From Augochlora pura (lineage: Eukaryota; Arthropoda; Insecta; Hymenoptera; Halictidae): DNA of 64,000 bases. Shown in pieces: positions 22,258 to 34,870 of this stretch. A program made the position numbers and the translations under genes. Below the pieces are notes generated by a model. It was not told the DNA's origin and searched no databases. It worked only from the letters and a program-made list of their open reading frames with translations. Within the stretch, counting starts at the first letter, position 1, and every line of letters starts with the position of its first letter. The stretch covers positions 8,182,244-8,246,243 of the forward strand of contig NC_135778.1 of assembly GCF_028453695.1 (NCBI RefSeq), written 5' to 3'.

Positions 22258-22560
22258 TTAACCCCTTTACCAGAGGAGACTTTGAGACGCACCAACTATG
22301 CCATACGGTTCGGAATTTAATATGACTATATAATAATATTATACTGTAATAGTATTATAGTATCACTATAATTTAATACAAGTATATAATAATATTTATT
22401 TTATCAATAAATGTTGCCCCGGGCTTACATAGAATACACGGGGGAACATTTACAGTATTATAGTATCACTAGAGTCTAACACAAGTATATAATGATTTTA
22501 TACTAGAATATTCTTATACTATTGCTATTACTTATTACAGTATAGCAAATTACACAATAA
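22258..22560. repeat. AT-rich duplicated block with hairpin
   Basis: AGTATTATAGTATCACT recurs at 22351 and 22454 (offset 103), followed in both by TAACACAAGTATATAAT-type sequence. Between them AATGTTGCCCCG (22410-22421) and CGGGGGAACATT (22439-22450) form a 12-bp stem with one mismatch and a 17-nt loop. Confidence 0.7.
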
Positions 22561-23899
22561 AACCTCCACTATCTAATCCACCCAAAACCCAAAAACATTC
22601 ACACAATAAAACGATAAAATCTCACTAAAACTAACAGACGTCATCTTCATCTCTTTCGTTCTACAACAAATTCTTAAATAACAAATAATTGATCATAAAT
22701 CACTGTGCCCAAATAACGCAAATCGCAAACGAAAAGTATCTAGGACAATTGATCCTGACATCGCAAGACCGAATCGAGATTCTACAGCATCAACTCTTAA
22801 TTACCGCGATCACTATAATCACTATAATCTACTATGAGCTACAGTATCGAGTGTACAGCTGTCTTACCAGCTATATTAAAAATCCAAAAAGAGAAAAAAA
22901 GTGAAACGAGAAAGAGAAAAACATCTGTGCCGGACGACGAAGCCCGCAATTGAATTTCGATTATCAAAGCCCGCTTTCAGCGTCGGCTTGGCCCTGGTCC
23001 TCCCCCCTCCCTCCGCCCGCCCCTCTCCGGCCACGGTATTCGTGAGTCAGCTTTTATCGCGTCGCCGTCCAGACGATCAAAATTTCGCCCTCGGCCAGTA
23101 ACCGAATTAATTAAAACGGACGAGCACTTGGTCGGCGATTGATATGTCCGCTGCCCCTCTTCCATCTGCCTCTCCCCCCAAAGCCATCCTCCCCATACGT
23201 TCGCTTCATCTCGATGGTTTTGCGCGACGAATCGAAGATCCGCAGAAGGAACCGTCGTCGTCGCCGTCGTAATCGTCGACGGATAAGGGAGCCTCAAAGA
23301 AAATTCGGTCGATGCTCGAGACACGGTCGCTCGGCCGGAAGTGGCCTCGCGTTTGGTTTCGATAAGTGCTTGTTGAGGAGAGGGTAAATGCCGTTGGAGA
23401 GGATCCGAACGAGCCTTGGGGTCCCCGCCCCGGGAGACGACGCGATCGCGCCGCAGAGGCGGAGGGGGGGCGACCGGTATAAGGATTTGTTCCTGATTGC
23501 CTTTTCGCAAGGGAATCGATGTCGGATTAAAGCGTTTCCCGACTCGCGATCCCTGCGCGCGACCGACGATCGGCTCTCTCCTTTGCCGGATTTCGATCGC
23601 GATTCACCGCAATTTGGTCGGGCCACGTCTTCGGCCGATTATCATGCCTTTTGTGCCAACCGGCTCGTTTGTTTCCGCGCCGGGTCCGCTCCGCGAGAGG
23701 AACCAATCCTTTCTCCTAGGAGCTTTTGTTCACGGCCCGTCCTCGTTACGTTCGCCGACGTTTCTGTTTGCGATCACTCTTTTTAGCACGGTTTTTAAGG
23801 AAAATAGAGTGATCGCACGGACTATAGTATGATAGACGAACGTTTTTGTATTATGTCATGGAATTTGAGAAATTTTATTGTAACAGCGTCAGTTAATTG
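22561..23899. other. AT-rich then CpG-rich noncoding DNA
   Basis: 22561-22920 AT-rich; 22930-23790 a CpG-rich island with CGTCGTCGC triplets near 23248. Frames on both strands lack domains. No RNA gene seen. Confidence 0.45.
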
Positions 23900-24120
23900 T
23901 TAACCAATCGAGTGGTGACTACGAGGCACCATAAAATTGTTCTATCGCGTCGCAAAATAATCTCTGTACTAACAAGGTTTGTATTTTAAACATTGTTGAA
24001 GTTAAGTCATGTTGATAAGAATGACAAGAATCAATTATACATGCATAAAATGCACTTTGTTACATAAAATGGATAGAGAAATAGTGAGAAAGAATCAAAC
24101 AATGACGAGTATACTCGTCA
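23900..24120 (-). mobile_element. Decayed TTAA miniature element, family A, plus palindrome
   Basis: TTAACCAATCGAGTGGTGAC at 23900, then GAGGCACCATAAAATTGTTC, GACAAGAATCAATTATACAT and CACTTTGTTACATAAAATGG, in the order of the complete copy at 32401-32650; similarity ends near 24090. At 24103-24120 a perfect 18-bp palindrome TGACGAGTATACTCGTCA follows, possibly from a second element. Confidence 0.72.
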
Positions 24121-24829
24121 AACAGAATGTAAATTTCGCCATTAAAATATTGAATGAAAAAGACAGTACTATTCTATAAAGTTAACAATTTTGTTACTAA
24201 TATCTACTTAATATGATATATCTATAATAGCTAACATGAAAGCTAATAATAATAGTCGCAAATAGATATAATTAACAATAATAGCTAACAGATACAACTA
24301 ATAATACTACCAAACAGCTATAACTAACATCTACCCAAATATTATACTAAAACACCTCATCCAGCATAATAACACTTTATTCCTCGAACACCGATACCCC
24401 AAAGTATACTTCGCGAACCTTTAAGCAATTGTCGTTCGAATCGCCGCAGCACCGATCTTCTCGCTTAAGGGGATGAATATTTGTGGAAAACCGCGGACCC
24501 GAGTAATCGCATCAAGCAAAACGAAAATGTACCAGGCGCGCAACAGCGGCGTCGCGATTCCGCGAAGAAACGAACTGCTTCCGGAACGGCGCTCGGGGCC
24601 CCTGGAACGACCGCAATTCCTTTACTCTTTGTAACATTACTTTCATGATGCCGCGGCGACGGCGGCGGCGGCGGCGCTCATCGTTTCGCCATTTTAAAAG
24701 GAGCAAGAGACCACACCCCCCACCCCTCCCTCCGGATAGGGTCGTAAGTTTTCTTGAACGAAAGACAAACGTTTTATTCCGCGACGGTGGCTCTTGTTCT
24801 CTCCAGCGGGAGCGGAGGAGATAAAATAT
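24121..24829. other. AT-rich then CpG-rich noncoding DNA
   Basis: 24180-24360 has loose AGCTAACAATAATAGC-type repeats; 24420-24830 is CpG-rich with GGC triplets at 24658-24676. No gene. Confidence 0.45.
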
Positions 24830-25262
24830 GGAGAGAGAGAGAGAGAGAGAGAGAGGGGTGGGGGGAGCAGATAGACAGTTGAAGAGAAAAAGAGACAGGC
24901 AGGGTAGACAGACAGACGAGACAGAGAAAGAGAGAGAGAATTAGAAATAAAGAGAGAAATTACAAGTTCGAAACTGAGAGAAAGAGGGAGAAGGAAAAAT
25001 GAAAAGAATAAATATCGGAGCGAGAGGAAGAGAAAGGAAGAGGGACAGACAGAGAAAGAAAGAGAATGAGAGAGGGAGAGATAAAGGGTGGAAGAGAAAG
25101 CTAGAAAGACAGAGACAGAAAGGAAAAAACATCAAGATAGAGAGGGAAATTAAGGGAAAGAGAGAGACAGAAAATAAGATAGACAAAGAAAAAGAAGGAA
25201 AAATAAAGAGGATGGATCCAGAAGCGAAAAAGAGAGAGAGAAAGAGAGACTAGCAGAAAGAA
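24830..25262. repeat. GA-rich tract, interrupted
   Basis: About 430 bases of nearly pure purine strand: perfect GA run at 24833-24855, then AGAGAGA blocks mixed with ACAGAC and AAAG. Charged-residue open frames on the + strand (Lys/Arg/Glu) are artefacts. Confidence 0.9.
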
Positions 25263-26055
25263 AGGGAATAAATACAGGCGAGCGGCAGAGAAAGGGGACG
25301 AAAAAGCAGAAAGCCGAAAAACGGAACCGGGGAAACTGAAGTCCGGTTTTATTCGTTCCGCTCGCTCCACTCTATCCGCGTAATAAAATTTCGCGGGACG
25401 CGCGTGCGACCGGCATAAAGTTTCTTTTCTTAATTATCGTCGCTTCGTTAATTTCTTCGTCGGGGTCATAGTTTCGGGGCCGCTCCTTCTCCCGGTCGTT
25501 CAGCCCCCACCACCGGCGCGTCGCCAACGCCGCGAGGAGAAGGAGCCCCCGGGGCCAGTCAGGAACTGTCTGTGTATGCACGTGGAAAAAAAAAGGGAGC
25601 ACGCGAGAGCAGCCAGCCAGGAAGTGGATGGCCGCGGTTTCCGGAATTAGGAGCCGGGAAAACGTAAACGCGAATCGCCCGGCTATAAGTAATAAAACTT
25701 CGCTTTTTACCGGCGAACGAGCCTCCTTTATGAGATGCGGTGGGGATGCTTTAATCGAATGGCTTCTTCTTCGTTGTCTTCTTCTTCTTCTTGGTCTACT
25801 ACTTTCTCATCCCTCTCTTTCTTCTCTAACTTCTTCATTTTTCTGGTAGCATTGTCTCCTTCTTCTCCTATTTCTGATAGCATTGTCTCAATGTGGAAGT
25901 TGTTGAGTAATTAATTCTATGCTTATTTTCTTACTAAATTATATAGTAATGATTTAATTATAAAATTATAATAATAATTTAATTACAAATTTAAATTATA
26001 TAATAATAATTTAGCTAACTCTAATTTGTGTTTTCTGCATTGCAATTCATTGCTG
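25263..26055. other. CpG-rich then AT-rich noncoding DNA
   Basis: 25263-25720 CpG-rich; CTTCTT triplets at 25760-25800; AT-rich with TAATAATTTAATTA repeats after 25910. No gene. Confidence 0.45.
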
Positions 26056-26059
26056 TTAA

Positions 26060-26480
26060 ATGAGAAGTTAAAGTAGTGCTGAAGAGTATATTAAAATAGT
26101 GCCGTATTATAACTTAAAATATTGCGACTAATAAATCAAAATAGTGCCAAATACTGAATTAAAATACTGTGACTTACAAATTAAAATACTGTGACTTATA
26201 AATTAAAATATTGTCGAATAATAAATTAAAATACTGCCACTAATAAATCAAGACAGTGGCAAATATTAAATTAGAATACAGCGACTAATAAATTAAAATA
26301 ATTCCGCATAATAAATTAAAACAGTGTCGAATAATTTATTGAAATACCGTAAATAATAAATTAAACGACTGTAAACAGTAAATTAAAATATTGTGAATAA
26401 TATATCAAAACAGAGCCAAATACTAAATTAAAACACTGCAACTAACAAAATAAGACAGTTCCACAAATCAAACTAACAAA
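26060..26480. repeat. 22-23 bp tandem array (AAATTAAAATACTGTGACTT)
   Basis: About eighteen diverged copies of a 22-23 bp unit, AAATTAAAATACTGTGACTTAT at its clearest (two consecutive near-identical copies around 26155-26200). Units drift in both sequence and length. Confidence 0.88.
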
Positions 26481-28260
26481 ATAACAAACAATAAATGAAC
26501 TAACTATACTAAATTAAATCATATAAAATACATAACACCGAATAAAAATTAAGAGAACATACTAAAACTATTCAGCAAAGACACATTACCATGTGACTTC
26601 TATGGTGTTACGATTCGAGCCATTTTTATTCGCCAATTATAAGGAAGTAAAAGTTCTCCTCGTTCGTTCCTCGTGCGAGCAGATGATATATTTTCAAGGA
26701 AGCGAGGAACGCTCGGAGACGAATATCGGACGAGTCTACGGGGACGGGGAATTTTCGCGTCGCTCTCCGGGGAGCACCGGCGAGACACCGTTTAGATAAC
26801 ACATCCTGGGAGATCGGCGACGGTCGGCCGCCGATCAGGAAACGATCGAAAGCCGCGGGGAAACCGCGTGATACGGTGGCATTCCGCGGGGTAATGCGCG
26901 CGCGAGGGCCTGCGACGACGACGAGGAGGAGATCAAACGAGGGGTCACGCGAGTTTAATCAACTTCCGTGAGAACGGTCCAAGTTTTTCGCAGATTTCCC
27001 GCCGAGATACAAAGGGCCAGTCACCGGGGGCCAAGGCGGAAGAAGGACGACCCAGCGCGCGCCGCTTGTCCTCGTCCTTTCGCGTAACGAGAGACACAAC
27101 GAATCTCTACTGGGTGTCCTGAAACGGATCGTTTTCCACGCTGGCCGATTTTTTGTTCGCGGCTTTTCGTTCCACTTTTGTCGTAGATATTTTTCTTTTT
27201 TTATTAACGTTACTTTTCGCCCTCGTTTGTTTGCCTGTTTCATTTGCTTCGTAGAATCCTCGTTTCTTTTGCTTCAATCCGTTCAAGATTTTTATCTTCT
27301 TTTATTTTAGTTTTATTATTGTTATTCTGTATTTTTTACTCTTTTTATTGCGTCGTTTATTCGAGATTTTTGTTCTTTCCATTCTATAATTTATTCAATG
27401 TTTTAATTTTCTGCATTCTCTAATTAATTCAATATTGTTTATTCCTCTCACTATGTAATTTATTCAACAGTTTTATTGTTTTCACTGTCTAATTCATTCA
27501 ACATTTTTATTGTTTTCACTGTCTAATTCATTCAATACTGTTGTTCTTTCCGCTGTATAATTAATTCAAATTTGTTCCATTCGTGCTTCTATATTTGTTT
27601 TAATCTACTTATACCTCGTCTCCTTAATTAAATGCTTTCACTCCATTTATTTTATTCGATATGCGATCCATAAAATCATCGACCACAAGAGTATTTAATT
27701 TTTCCTAAACCAAATGAAATTTCCGTTCGAATTTTGCTTAACCATAACTGAAAGAGGAAAGTCCACTCTATTGTCTACTTTTATTATATTTAGCTTCAAC
27801 CTTATAATTTCCAAAATACACACAAAATCAAGAGGCATCTAAGGCAAAATATTCTAAGAAAAGTGAAGGTCAAGGCACGCGTTTCAGACATATTTTATTG
27901 CATTATTTCCAAAAAAATGCTAGCATCGCAAGCACGATTTTTATGTTATATGCAGTATTTTAAAATGAAGCTTTGAAAGAAAGGCAGTGTCAACATTGAT
28001 TCGTCTAATTAAATAAACTTATATTTTTAAGCAAAAGAATTGAATTTTCCTTTTTATTTCAAATGCGCAATTACTTAGCTGCCAACCGAATAATTAGCAT
28101 AACTCGTACAGAAAGCGCAGGAGAAATTCTTAAACCGTAAGAAGCGAGCAACTACGTCGGACAGTGTAATCGGACTTGTCCAATGATCCACGAAGTTTTG
28201 GATCGCGCCGTAGATTTTCGCAGTCAGACCGCCGTTTTAAAACACCGTGGGCGTGCAAGG
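26481..28260. other. Noncoding: CpG-rich island about 26590-27170, then T-rich DNA
   Basis: The island lacks any recognisable protein domain. 27240-27600 is T-rich, with repeats of TTTTCACTGTCTAATTCATT about 42 bp apart near 27476-27535. 27600-28060 is AT-rich unique DNA. Confidence 0.45.
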
Positions 28261-29040
28261 GAAAGAGACGGAAAGAGTGAAAGAGAGCGAGATGAGGAGA
28301 GGAAGATTGAGAGGCGAAAGGAGTAGAAAAAGGACGAAGAGGTAGCGGAAACTCATCGAGGGAAGGACGCCGTAGGAAGAAGGGTGGTCCCGTGTCGCTT
28401 TACGGAATTAAGGGCCGAAGGACATAAAACCCGAAGCACTCGACTCCGGGCCGCCCCTTCACCGGCCCTACCTCCTCGCCTCTCGATTCCTTTTCCCTTT
28501 CATCGTTTCTGTCGCTCTCTCGCGGCGTGTGCGCGCCGACAAAAGCACGAACCGCACTGAAAATGTCATTATATGCCATCTGCCCCCCCATTCGCGCGCG
28601 CGCGCGCGCGCGCTCGCGTTTTATGTTTTTCTTTTTCGAGAAAGAATAAGCGCGCACTCGCGTTTACGTTCCCCTCCACACCGGCGATGCGTGCGTGCGT
28701 GCTGTTGCCTCTGCCTCCGTGCAACCGGCAGCGCCGTTGCATCGCGTGCATTGCGTGCATATTGCGTCGACCGCCGCTGCCGCCGCCGCGTCGTCGAGTG
28801 CAGGCCGCGGGAAAAAAACGAAAAGATTCGAGACCACTCTCCCGAACGAAAAGTACCGAATAATCGAGCGATGTTGCCCGCCGCAGCGCTCGCGAACATG
28901 ATTCCGAGGGCTGGCTGTGTGCGCGCGTTTAGGATGATTTTTTTTTTTTCGTTGATCTTTGAAACTGCGCGCCCTCGAACGCTGTTCCCGCCAAAAGAAA
29001 ATTCGGTGTTCGACTTTTATGCTTTCGAACGCATGATCTT
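28261..29040. other. CpG-rich segment with perfect CG dinucleotide tract
   Basis: Alternating CG at about 28593-28613 (ten repeats) with CGCTCGCG continuation; likely Z-DNA-forming. GCGTGCATTGCGTGCATATT-type direct repeats near 28744-28764. Frames are Arg/Ala-rich and differ wildly between phases, so not supported as coding. Confidence 0.5.
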
Positions 29041-29049
29041 TATTTTATT

Positions 29050-29135
29050 TTTTTTGTTTCGTTTTGTTTTATTTTGTTTTATTTTGTTTGATTTTGTTTG
29101 ATTTCGTTTTATTTCGTTTTACTTTGTTTTATTAT
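29050..29135. repeat. 10-bp tandem array (GTTTTATTTT)
   Basis: About eight copies of GTTTTATTTT with variants GTTTGATTTT, GTTTGATTTC, GTTTTACTTT, held at an exact 10-bp period. Confidence 0.88.
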
Positions 29136-30620
29136 TTTCTGGTTAGCTGTTGCATTTTCTTTGAAATGGATGCAAGTTATTCTAGTTATTATGTTAGTAT
29201 TGTATTATATTATATTATAATAATTATTAATATAAATTATGTTATATTGTTGTGGAAATTAATGTTGATAAATAATTGGCTGGCGCAGTCTCTTTGAAAT
29301 GCGTGTTACCTACTCTAATTATTACATTACAATTATTGTACTATTATTATAATTCAATAATGTTATTATTAATATTATCATATTACTATAATGATAATAA
29401 TATAATTAATATTATTAATACAATTATTGTTAACTATACAGTATATATTTGAGTCTCTCCATATTGTCTTTAGATACTACACTTCCAAAAACCATTCAAC
29501 TGAATAAAAAATATAACAATATACAGGATGTCCGGCATTGTTCTTACCAATTAAGTTAGTCAATTTCATTTCTCAATAGTTGATCTATCATTATAATTAA
29601 TTACATAGTATACATTTAATTTTCTTCATTCCTTCATAATTTCTACAATCCTAACGCTGTCAAAAGATATACAACTCAACAAAGAATATCTTAAAAATAT
29701 ACAAGTGATCCCTCATTATCATTACTATAAAAATTAATATATTCCGCTGGTTAAATTGATCAAAACTGTTATTAACTTGTCAACTGCTATTACCGTCAAC
29801 GACGGATCAGAGTGCTTCAAAGAAAATGGCATCAGCGATCGTCTAAACAATGATCGAAATTGAAAAATTGGAGACGAATCGAACCTGGATATCACCTATC
29901 GAATCGATAAAAGACAGAGAGTAATCCCACGTCTAGAGAAAAGTAAAAGCGCGAGTAAACTAGGCCCGGTACTCCGGTTACCGTCACCGATGTCGGCCGG
30001 GGCCGGATGATCGGTAAAAATCGTGGATCCACGACGGGATAATCCGTGGGCCGTTTTGAAACAGTCGCGGTTATTATTAACGCGGGCGCGAGCGGCGTTC
30101 GAATCGATGAAATTACATTTCAAGGGAAGAATGCCAGGCCACGGTAATACGATAATCCGATTAACGACCTGTTACACGAGCGCGCACTTGAGGAACGTAT
30201 CGTTTGTCTTCAGCTGCGCGCGGGACTACCAATCTGCACCGTTATGTATCTATGGGAGCCGGCTATATACATTTATATATACATATATATATACATATAT
30301 ATATGTATACAGGCGGCCCCCGGGTAATGCTTCTCAAGTACTTACCAGTAATCGAGATGGTCGCAAAGCTTGCACGAAATTCATACATTACCGTCTAACA
30401 CGGGAACACGGTGAATTATTCGCGTTAATTAGCGATATGGATCTCTGTCCCGGGCGTAGGAAGTTGGAACGCGTGTACAACGGTGCTGTTCATTTTTCTT
30501 CCGCGGTTATCGTTCCTCCCTTCGCGCTCGCCATTCTCGTGTCCCGCTCGCGCGCACGGGGAACCGGCGCGCCGTTAAATGTCCCGCGAATTGTTTCTCC
30601 TTCTGTCGCTTCCTTTTTTA
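29136..30620. other. AT-rich then CpG-rich noncoding DNA
   Basis: 29136-29800 AT-rich with TAATATTA repeats; ATACAGGATGTCCGGCATTG at 29522-29541 resembles an insect transposon terminus. 29890-30600 is CpG-rich apart from a TATATACA tract at 30270-30308. The 343-codon frame from 30023 crosses this tract and a CT microsatellite and is not accepted as a gene. Confidence 0.45.
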
Positions 30621-30627
30621 TTTTATT

Positions 30628-30633
30628 CCCTCT

Positions 30634-30681
<48 letters not shown>

Positions 30682-30932
30682 CTGTTTTCCCCTCTTTTCC
30701 TTCCTCATTCTCTCTCCATCTCTCTTTCTCTTTCTCTCTCCTTCTCTCGATTTCATTCTCTCTCTCTCTCTCTCTCCTGTATTTATTTTCTTTATTTTTC
30801 CCCCTCTCTCTTTTTTGCTCTATTTATTCTTGTTATTTCTTCTGTTGCCTCTCTTTCTCTTTCTCTCTCAATCTCGTATCTTTTCTTTTTATTTCTTTCT
30901 GTCTTTCTTTTTTTCTTCTCCCTTGTTCTCCA

Positions 30933-30989
<57 letters not shown>

Positions 30990-31000
30990 TATGCCCTCCC
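30628..31000. repeat. CT microsatellite, interrupted
   Basis: Long CT runs (30640-30675, 30935-30986) with TTTCTCTTTCT interruptions, pyrimidine-only for most of its length. Source of the Ser/Leu/Phe-rich open frames here. Confidence 0.92.
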
Positions 31001-31569
31001 CTTCCTTTTTTATTGGTAAAAGTAAAAAGGGGTCGAATAGAGTCACCGAGATAAGTAAATTCGCGTTGCACAGGCTTCGAGAGCAGCCCCGGAACAATTG
31101 CAGAACCGCGCGCTTGCAAAAACTCTATATGACACGGCATCGAGATCTGCAACGACGCGTCGATTCCTATGTCTATTGCACGACGTTTCTAATCGTCCGC
31201 GACGCCTCCTTCTCTGGCTTTTTTTCTTCGACGTTCGTGGCTGATGATTGTTAAGTTGTCGGTTACTGTGTGAAAAGAGATTACCACGATGCTGTTCGGT
31301 ATGTACATTTCTACTCGAGGCTGAGTGGAAATAATCGGTGCTGGAATTAAAGGAACATTAGGCTTGCAAATAGTACACCGCGGGTTGCAATGAAATATTG
31401 TAATTGTAAAATCAATGGATTGTTATGTAAATTATTGTGGGTTGTGGACTGGCATGTTATTAAATTGTGTTCGAGTATTTTAGATGGTGGAAGGTTGAAT
31501 GATGTTTGTTGCTGATTTTGTTTGACCGGATGTAGGAATAGAAATTGAAATTTTACTCAGCATTATTAA
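31001..31569. other. Mixed noncoding DNA
   Basis: A short CpG-rich patch to about 31240 followed by AT-rich unique sequence. Nothing recognisable. Confidence 0.45.
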
Positions 31570-31745
31570 TTAACCTTATTATCTAGCGGTATTATTTAGC
31601 ATTAATACCTATTATTATTTAGCATCGTTATTTAGGATTACTATTTAGGATTACTATTTAGCATTTTCAAATTTAACATTTTTATTTAACATTTTTATTT
31701 AGCGTTACTATTCAGCATTATTATTTACCATTATTATTATTTAAT
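31570..31745. repeat. 15-16 bp AT-rich array (ATTACTATTTAGCATT)
   Basis: About ten irregular copies of ATTACTATTTAGCATT with variants ATTTTTATTTAACATT. Confidence 0.8.
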
Positions 31746-32400
31746 TTAGAAGACTATACTATACTGACAAGGATATTTAGATCTAGTGCATCCTTTACTC
31801 AAAAAAACATACATTTTATTATTTATTAAGAATCTACAGAAATCTAATAAAATATTCGAATATTTAAAAAATCAACATAATATATAAAAATTACAATAAG
31901 TTGCAAATAAATACGAATGAAACTTAAAACACTGTCTGCCAAGCAAGACACTGTAAATTTCTAATTAATGACCAGAAATTTACGATTACAAATAAAACAT
32001 CGCCAAGTACAAAAATGAAAATTGAATTATTAAAAATAAAAAACCGAAGAAAACGTGAAACTATACTTCTCACGATTAATCAAATCGCGGAACGATACTG
32101 AGCGAGCGCGTCGCGTTTCGTCCCTTCGTTAATAGATGGCGTAACCATTATTGTTTCTCGAATACAATCTTAAACATCGCCCCCAATCTTGCACATTAAA
32201 ACAAACAATTACACTGCAATAACAATATAAAACCTACAAAATCATTCCGATCTTCCAACCACCCGAAAAAACCAATTTTAACAAACATTTAATAACAAAA
32301 CTAAAATACACTTTACAAGCAGGTAAAACCCAAGCTAACAAAACAATTAAAAAAAATGCATAAACAGTCTCAGAAAATTCGTTAAATAAATAATTACCGT
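31746..32400. other. AT-rich noncoding DNA
   Basis: Low-complexity A-rich sequence with a small CG-richer patch at 32090-32130. No gene or element end. Confidence 0.45.
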
Positions 32401-32650
32401 TAATCCTTTGCACTCGAGTGGTTAATCTGAGGCACCGCTAAAATTGTTCTATCTCGTATCCAAGATACTTTTTATACAAACAAAGTTTAGATTTAAAAAA
32501 TTGTTAAATAGGGAAACTATTGGTACGAGTGACAAGAATCAATTCCGTACATATAAAAGTGCGCATTGTTACATAGGTACTGGAAATATTGTGAGCCAAA
32601 AATTTTATTTTAGATTTACAATTAAAATGGTTACGTGTGCAAAGGGTTAA
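32401..32650 (-). mobile_element. Complete TTAA miniature element, family A, 250 bp
   Basis: TTAA at both ends (32401-32404, 32647-32650). Left end TTAATCCTTTGCACTCGAGT, right end GTGTGCAAAGGGTTAA. Interior order (GAGGCACCGC, TAAAATTGTTCTATC, AAGTTTAGATTTAAAAAATT, GACAAGAATCAATT, TTAGATTTACAATTAAAATG) is the reverse complement of the 10895-11142 copy and is shared with 3553-3748, 23900-24090 and 54268-54499. This is the best-preserved copy in the window. Confidence 0.9.
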
Positions 32651-33205
32651 GACGGCGAAGAAATCGCTGGTGAAGTGGAGAGATCACTCGAAAGTACCGC
32701 GGAGCGTATCATTGACAGAGAAAGAAAGAAGGAAAGTGGGAGGGAGAAACAGACTGACAGACAGAGAGAGAGACAGAGAGAGAGAGCCGCGTATTTTCGC
32801 GAAGGTACGTATTTTCCCAGTGGCTCGCCGTGTAAACTGAAAACAGAATTTCAAGCGCGTGTTATAGCGTATCTCGCGCTTTTATTTTAATGAATATCGT
32901 GCGCCGCTTGTGCAAGCATCGCCGCGCACGAGGAGGAGACTCTCGCGGTCCTATCGCGACTCTGAAGAAGCCTCCTTCGGCTGCGAATGAAACTCGGCGC
33001 GGAAACGGCGCCGATGAAATCTCGCGGGAAAACTTCTCATTGCCCTATAAACGGACAATTTGATTAATTAACGAAAATTTTCATTCGGCAGAGGCGCGCT
33101 CGATTTGTTTGCGCGCCTCCGCGCCGTTATTATTATATTAATTAATAATCGACCGGCCGACCGACTTAGAAAGACGCCGAGGAAACGATCGGCCGTGGAT
33201 TGTTG
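32651..33205. other. GA-rich patch and CpG-rich noncoding DNA
   Basis: GA-rich sequence at 32715-32790, directly beside the family A element, then CpG-rich DNA to 33190. No gene. Confidence 0.45.
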
Positions 33206-33209
33206 CACT

Positions 33210-33425
33210 GTTTGACATGATAGCGCCTTACATGATATAATATAATATTGATATATAATTGATATAACATAATATAGTAATACATAATATAATTCGATAT
33301 AACGTAGTATAGTATTACACAACATAATTCGATATAACGTAATATAGCAATGCTCAATATAATTCGATATAATGTAATATAATATTACAGAACATAATTT
33401 AACACAACACAGTATAATATATTAT
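33210..33425. repeat. 35-36 bp tandem array (ATAATTCGATATAACGTAAT)
   Basis: About five copies of a unit containing ATAATTCGATATAACGTAAT and ATAGTATTACA, becoming TATA-rich at the right. Encoded Ile/Tyr/Leu repeats on the reverse strand are artefacts. Confidence 0.85.
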
Positions 33426-34853
33426 AATATATAGTAGATTTCATTCACTAACGATTTAGACTGAGATTTTTATACATTTATTTATAACGACGAACATTTT
33501 TAAGTGAAATACGAAACAAGAACGATGTCAGATTAATTGAATTTATTAGAAGAAGAATTACATTATTATTCAACCCCTATTTCGCATAACAGTTGCAATT
33601 TATAGTTTATAAATAACAGAAGAAAATGTGATCCAAAAAGTTCAGAGATAGAAAAAATCATTATAACTAATTTTAAATAATTTTCTAAACAAAGGGATGA
33701 ACCAGAACAAGGCTAACGTTTCTCGCAATCGATGGGCACCGTTACCGCATAAATATCCGCAGCCCGTTGTTGCCATTGCACGACTATTTTGCGGGCGCGA
33801 TTAACAATGTAACGCGTAAACGTGGAACAACGGCGCGGCGCGCAAACAGATCGCGCGCGCGAGCCCCGCTCCGGAAAATTATGCGAACCACGCCCTGCTT
33901 AGCTCTTCCCGCGCAACGAGACGCGCCGCGGATCCACGAGAGCACTTTCCTCCGCGCCGCGATAAATTAATTCGTAACCGAGCAATCCTTACCCGGAAAC
34001 CGACCGGTTTCGGTTGTCGTCTCGCTATTACCGAAACTCTCGCAATAATTGCTGGAAGCACTGCGATGGCTCGGCGACAATGTATATAGCCGATGTAAAC
34101 AGCTCTTTCGCGAAGAAGCGCCACACCGATCCGTCGACCTATTTCACTCTGATCTTTCGAAATTGTGTCACGGGATCGATGGTACCGTCCTGACATGAGT
34201 TGCGTCGCTGTTCTAGAAGACGCAGGTTTTTTGGGGTGGAGAAAAGAGGAGGGAGGGGGATGGAAAATGCAAGAGCACCGTGCTGCATTTTCAAGTCCCT
34301 TCTCTGTTATTTTATGAGAAAGGAAAGCTGATTAGGCTTGCAAAATAGGTCCAGTATCTTTCTATTTTCACCCTGATTTATCATACTACCCTTAATGAAA
34401 AGAAATTCTTACCGAATATTCGCATTACTTCTCTCGTTTTTATCGGCAGCTGAATGCTCCATCCCCTTTAAGGCGAGGAAATTTTACGTGGAACACGTTG
34501 AAGGGTCCGCCGAGATTACGGGCAAGTGACGCCATTGTTCAAACCAGGTTTTTTAAACGTTATATATCGTTCGACTTCGTCCTGCGTTATTAGAACCTGT
34601 AGGAAGCGTAAGGGTTGAAGCAGCGAGCTCTGCGATAATTTACAATCCTCCAGTTTCGTAGTGGCTAGGCCGAGTCCCTTCGATTTTTCGCGATCTTGTG
34701 GAATACTTTAAGGGTTGAAATCTGTTCGGACGCGCGGATATCTCGGAACAGGTAGCCAAATTCGAGGGAAAACGAGCCGCGAAAAATCGCGTAGCAGCCC
34801 GTAGTCGCCGTCATCCCGGGGTTTCCCACGCGAGGTTTCCCGGCGTGCATCGG
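33426..34853. other. Noncoding: AT-rich then CpG-rich with unique stretches
   Basis: 33720-34220 CpG-rich; 34220-34700 mixed; the right boundary at 34854-34870 has ACACACCCTGTATACAC, the complement of TATACAGGGTGTGT, resembling a transposon terminus. No gene-like frame. Confidence 0.45.
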
Positions 34854-34870
34854 ACACACCCTGTATACAC

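Noticed and set aside
1739..22261. TTAACCCC at 1739 and 22258 as further element copies
   Set aside because: Only the first 8-10 bases match; no interior similarity or second end, so they are mentioned but not called as elements.
30023..31054. 343-codon + strand open frame, longest in the window
   Set aside because: More than a third is Ser/Leu/Phe repeats from a CT microsatellite, another part comes from a TATATACA tract, and parallel frames are open as well. No domain is visible.
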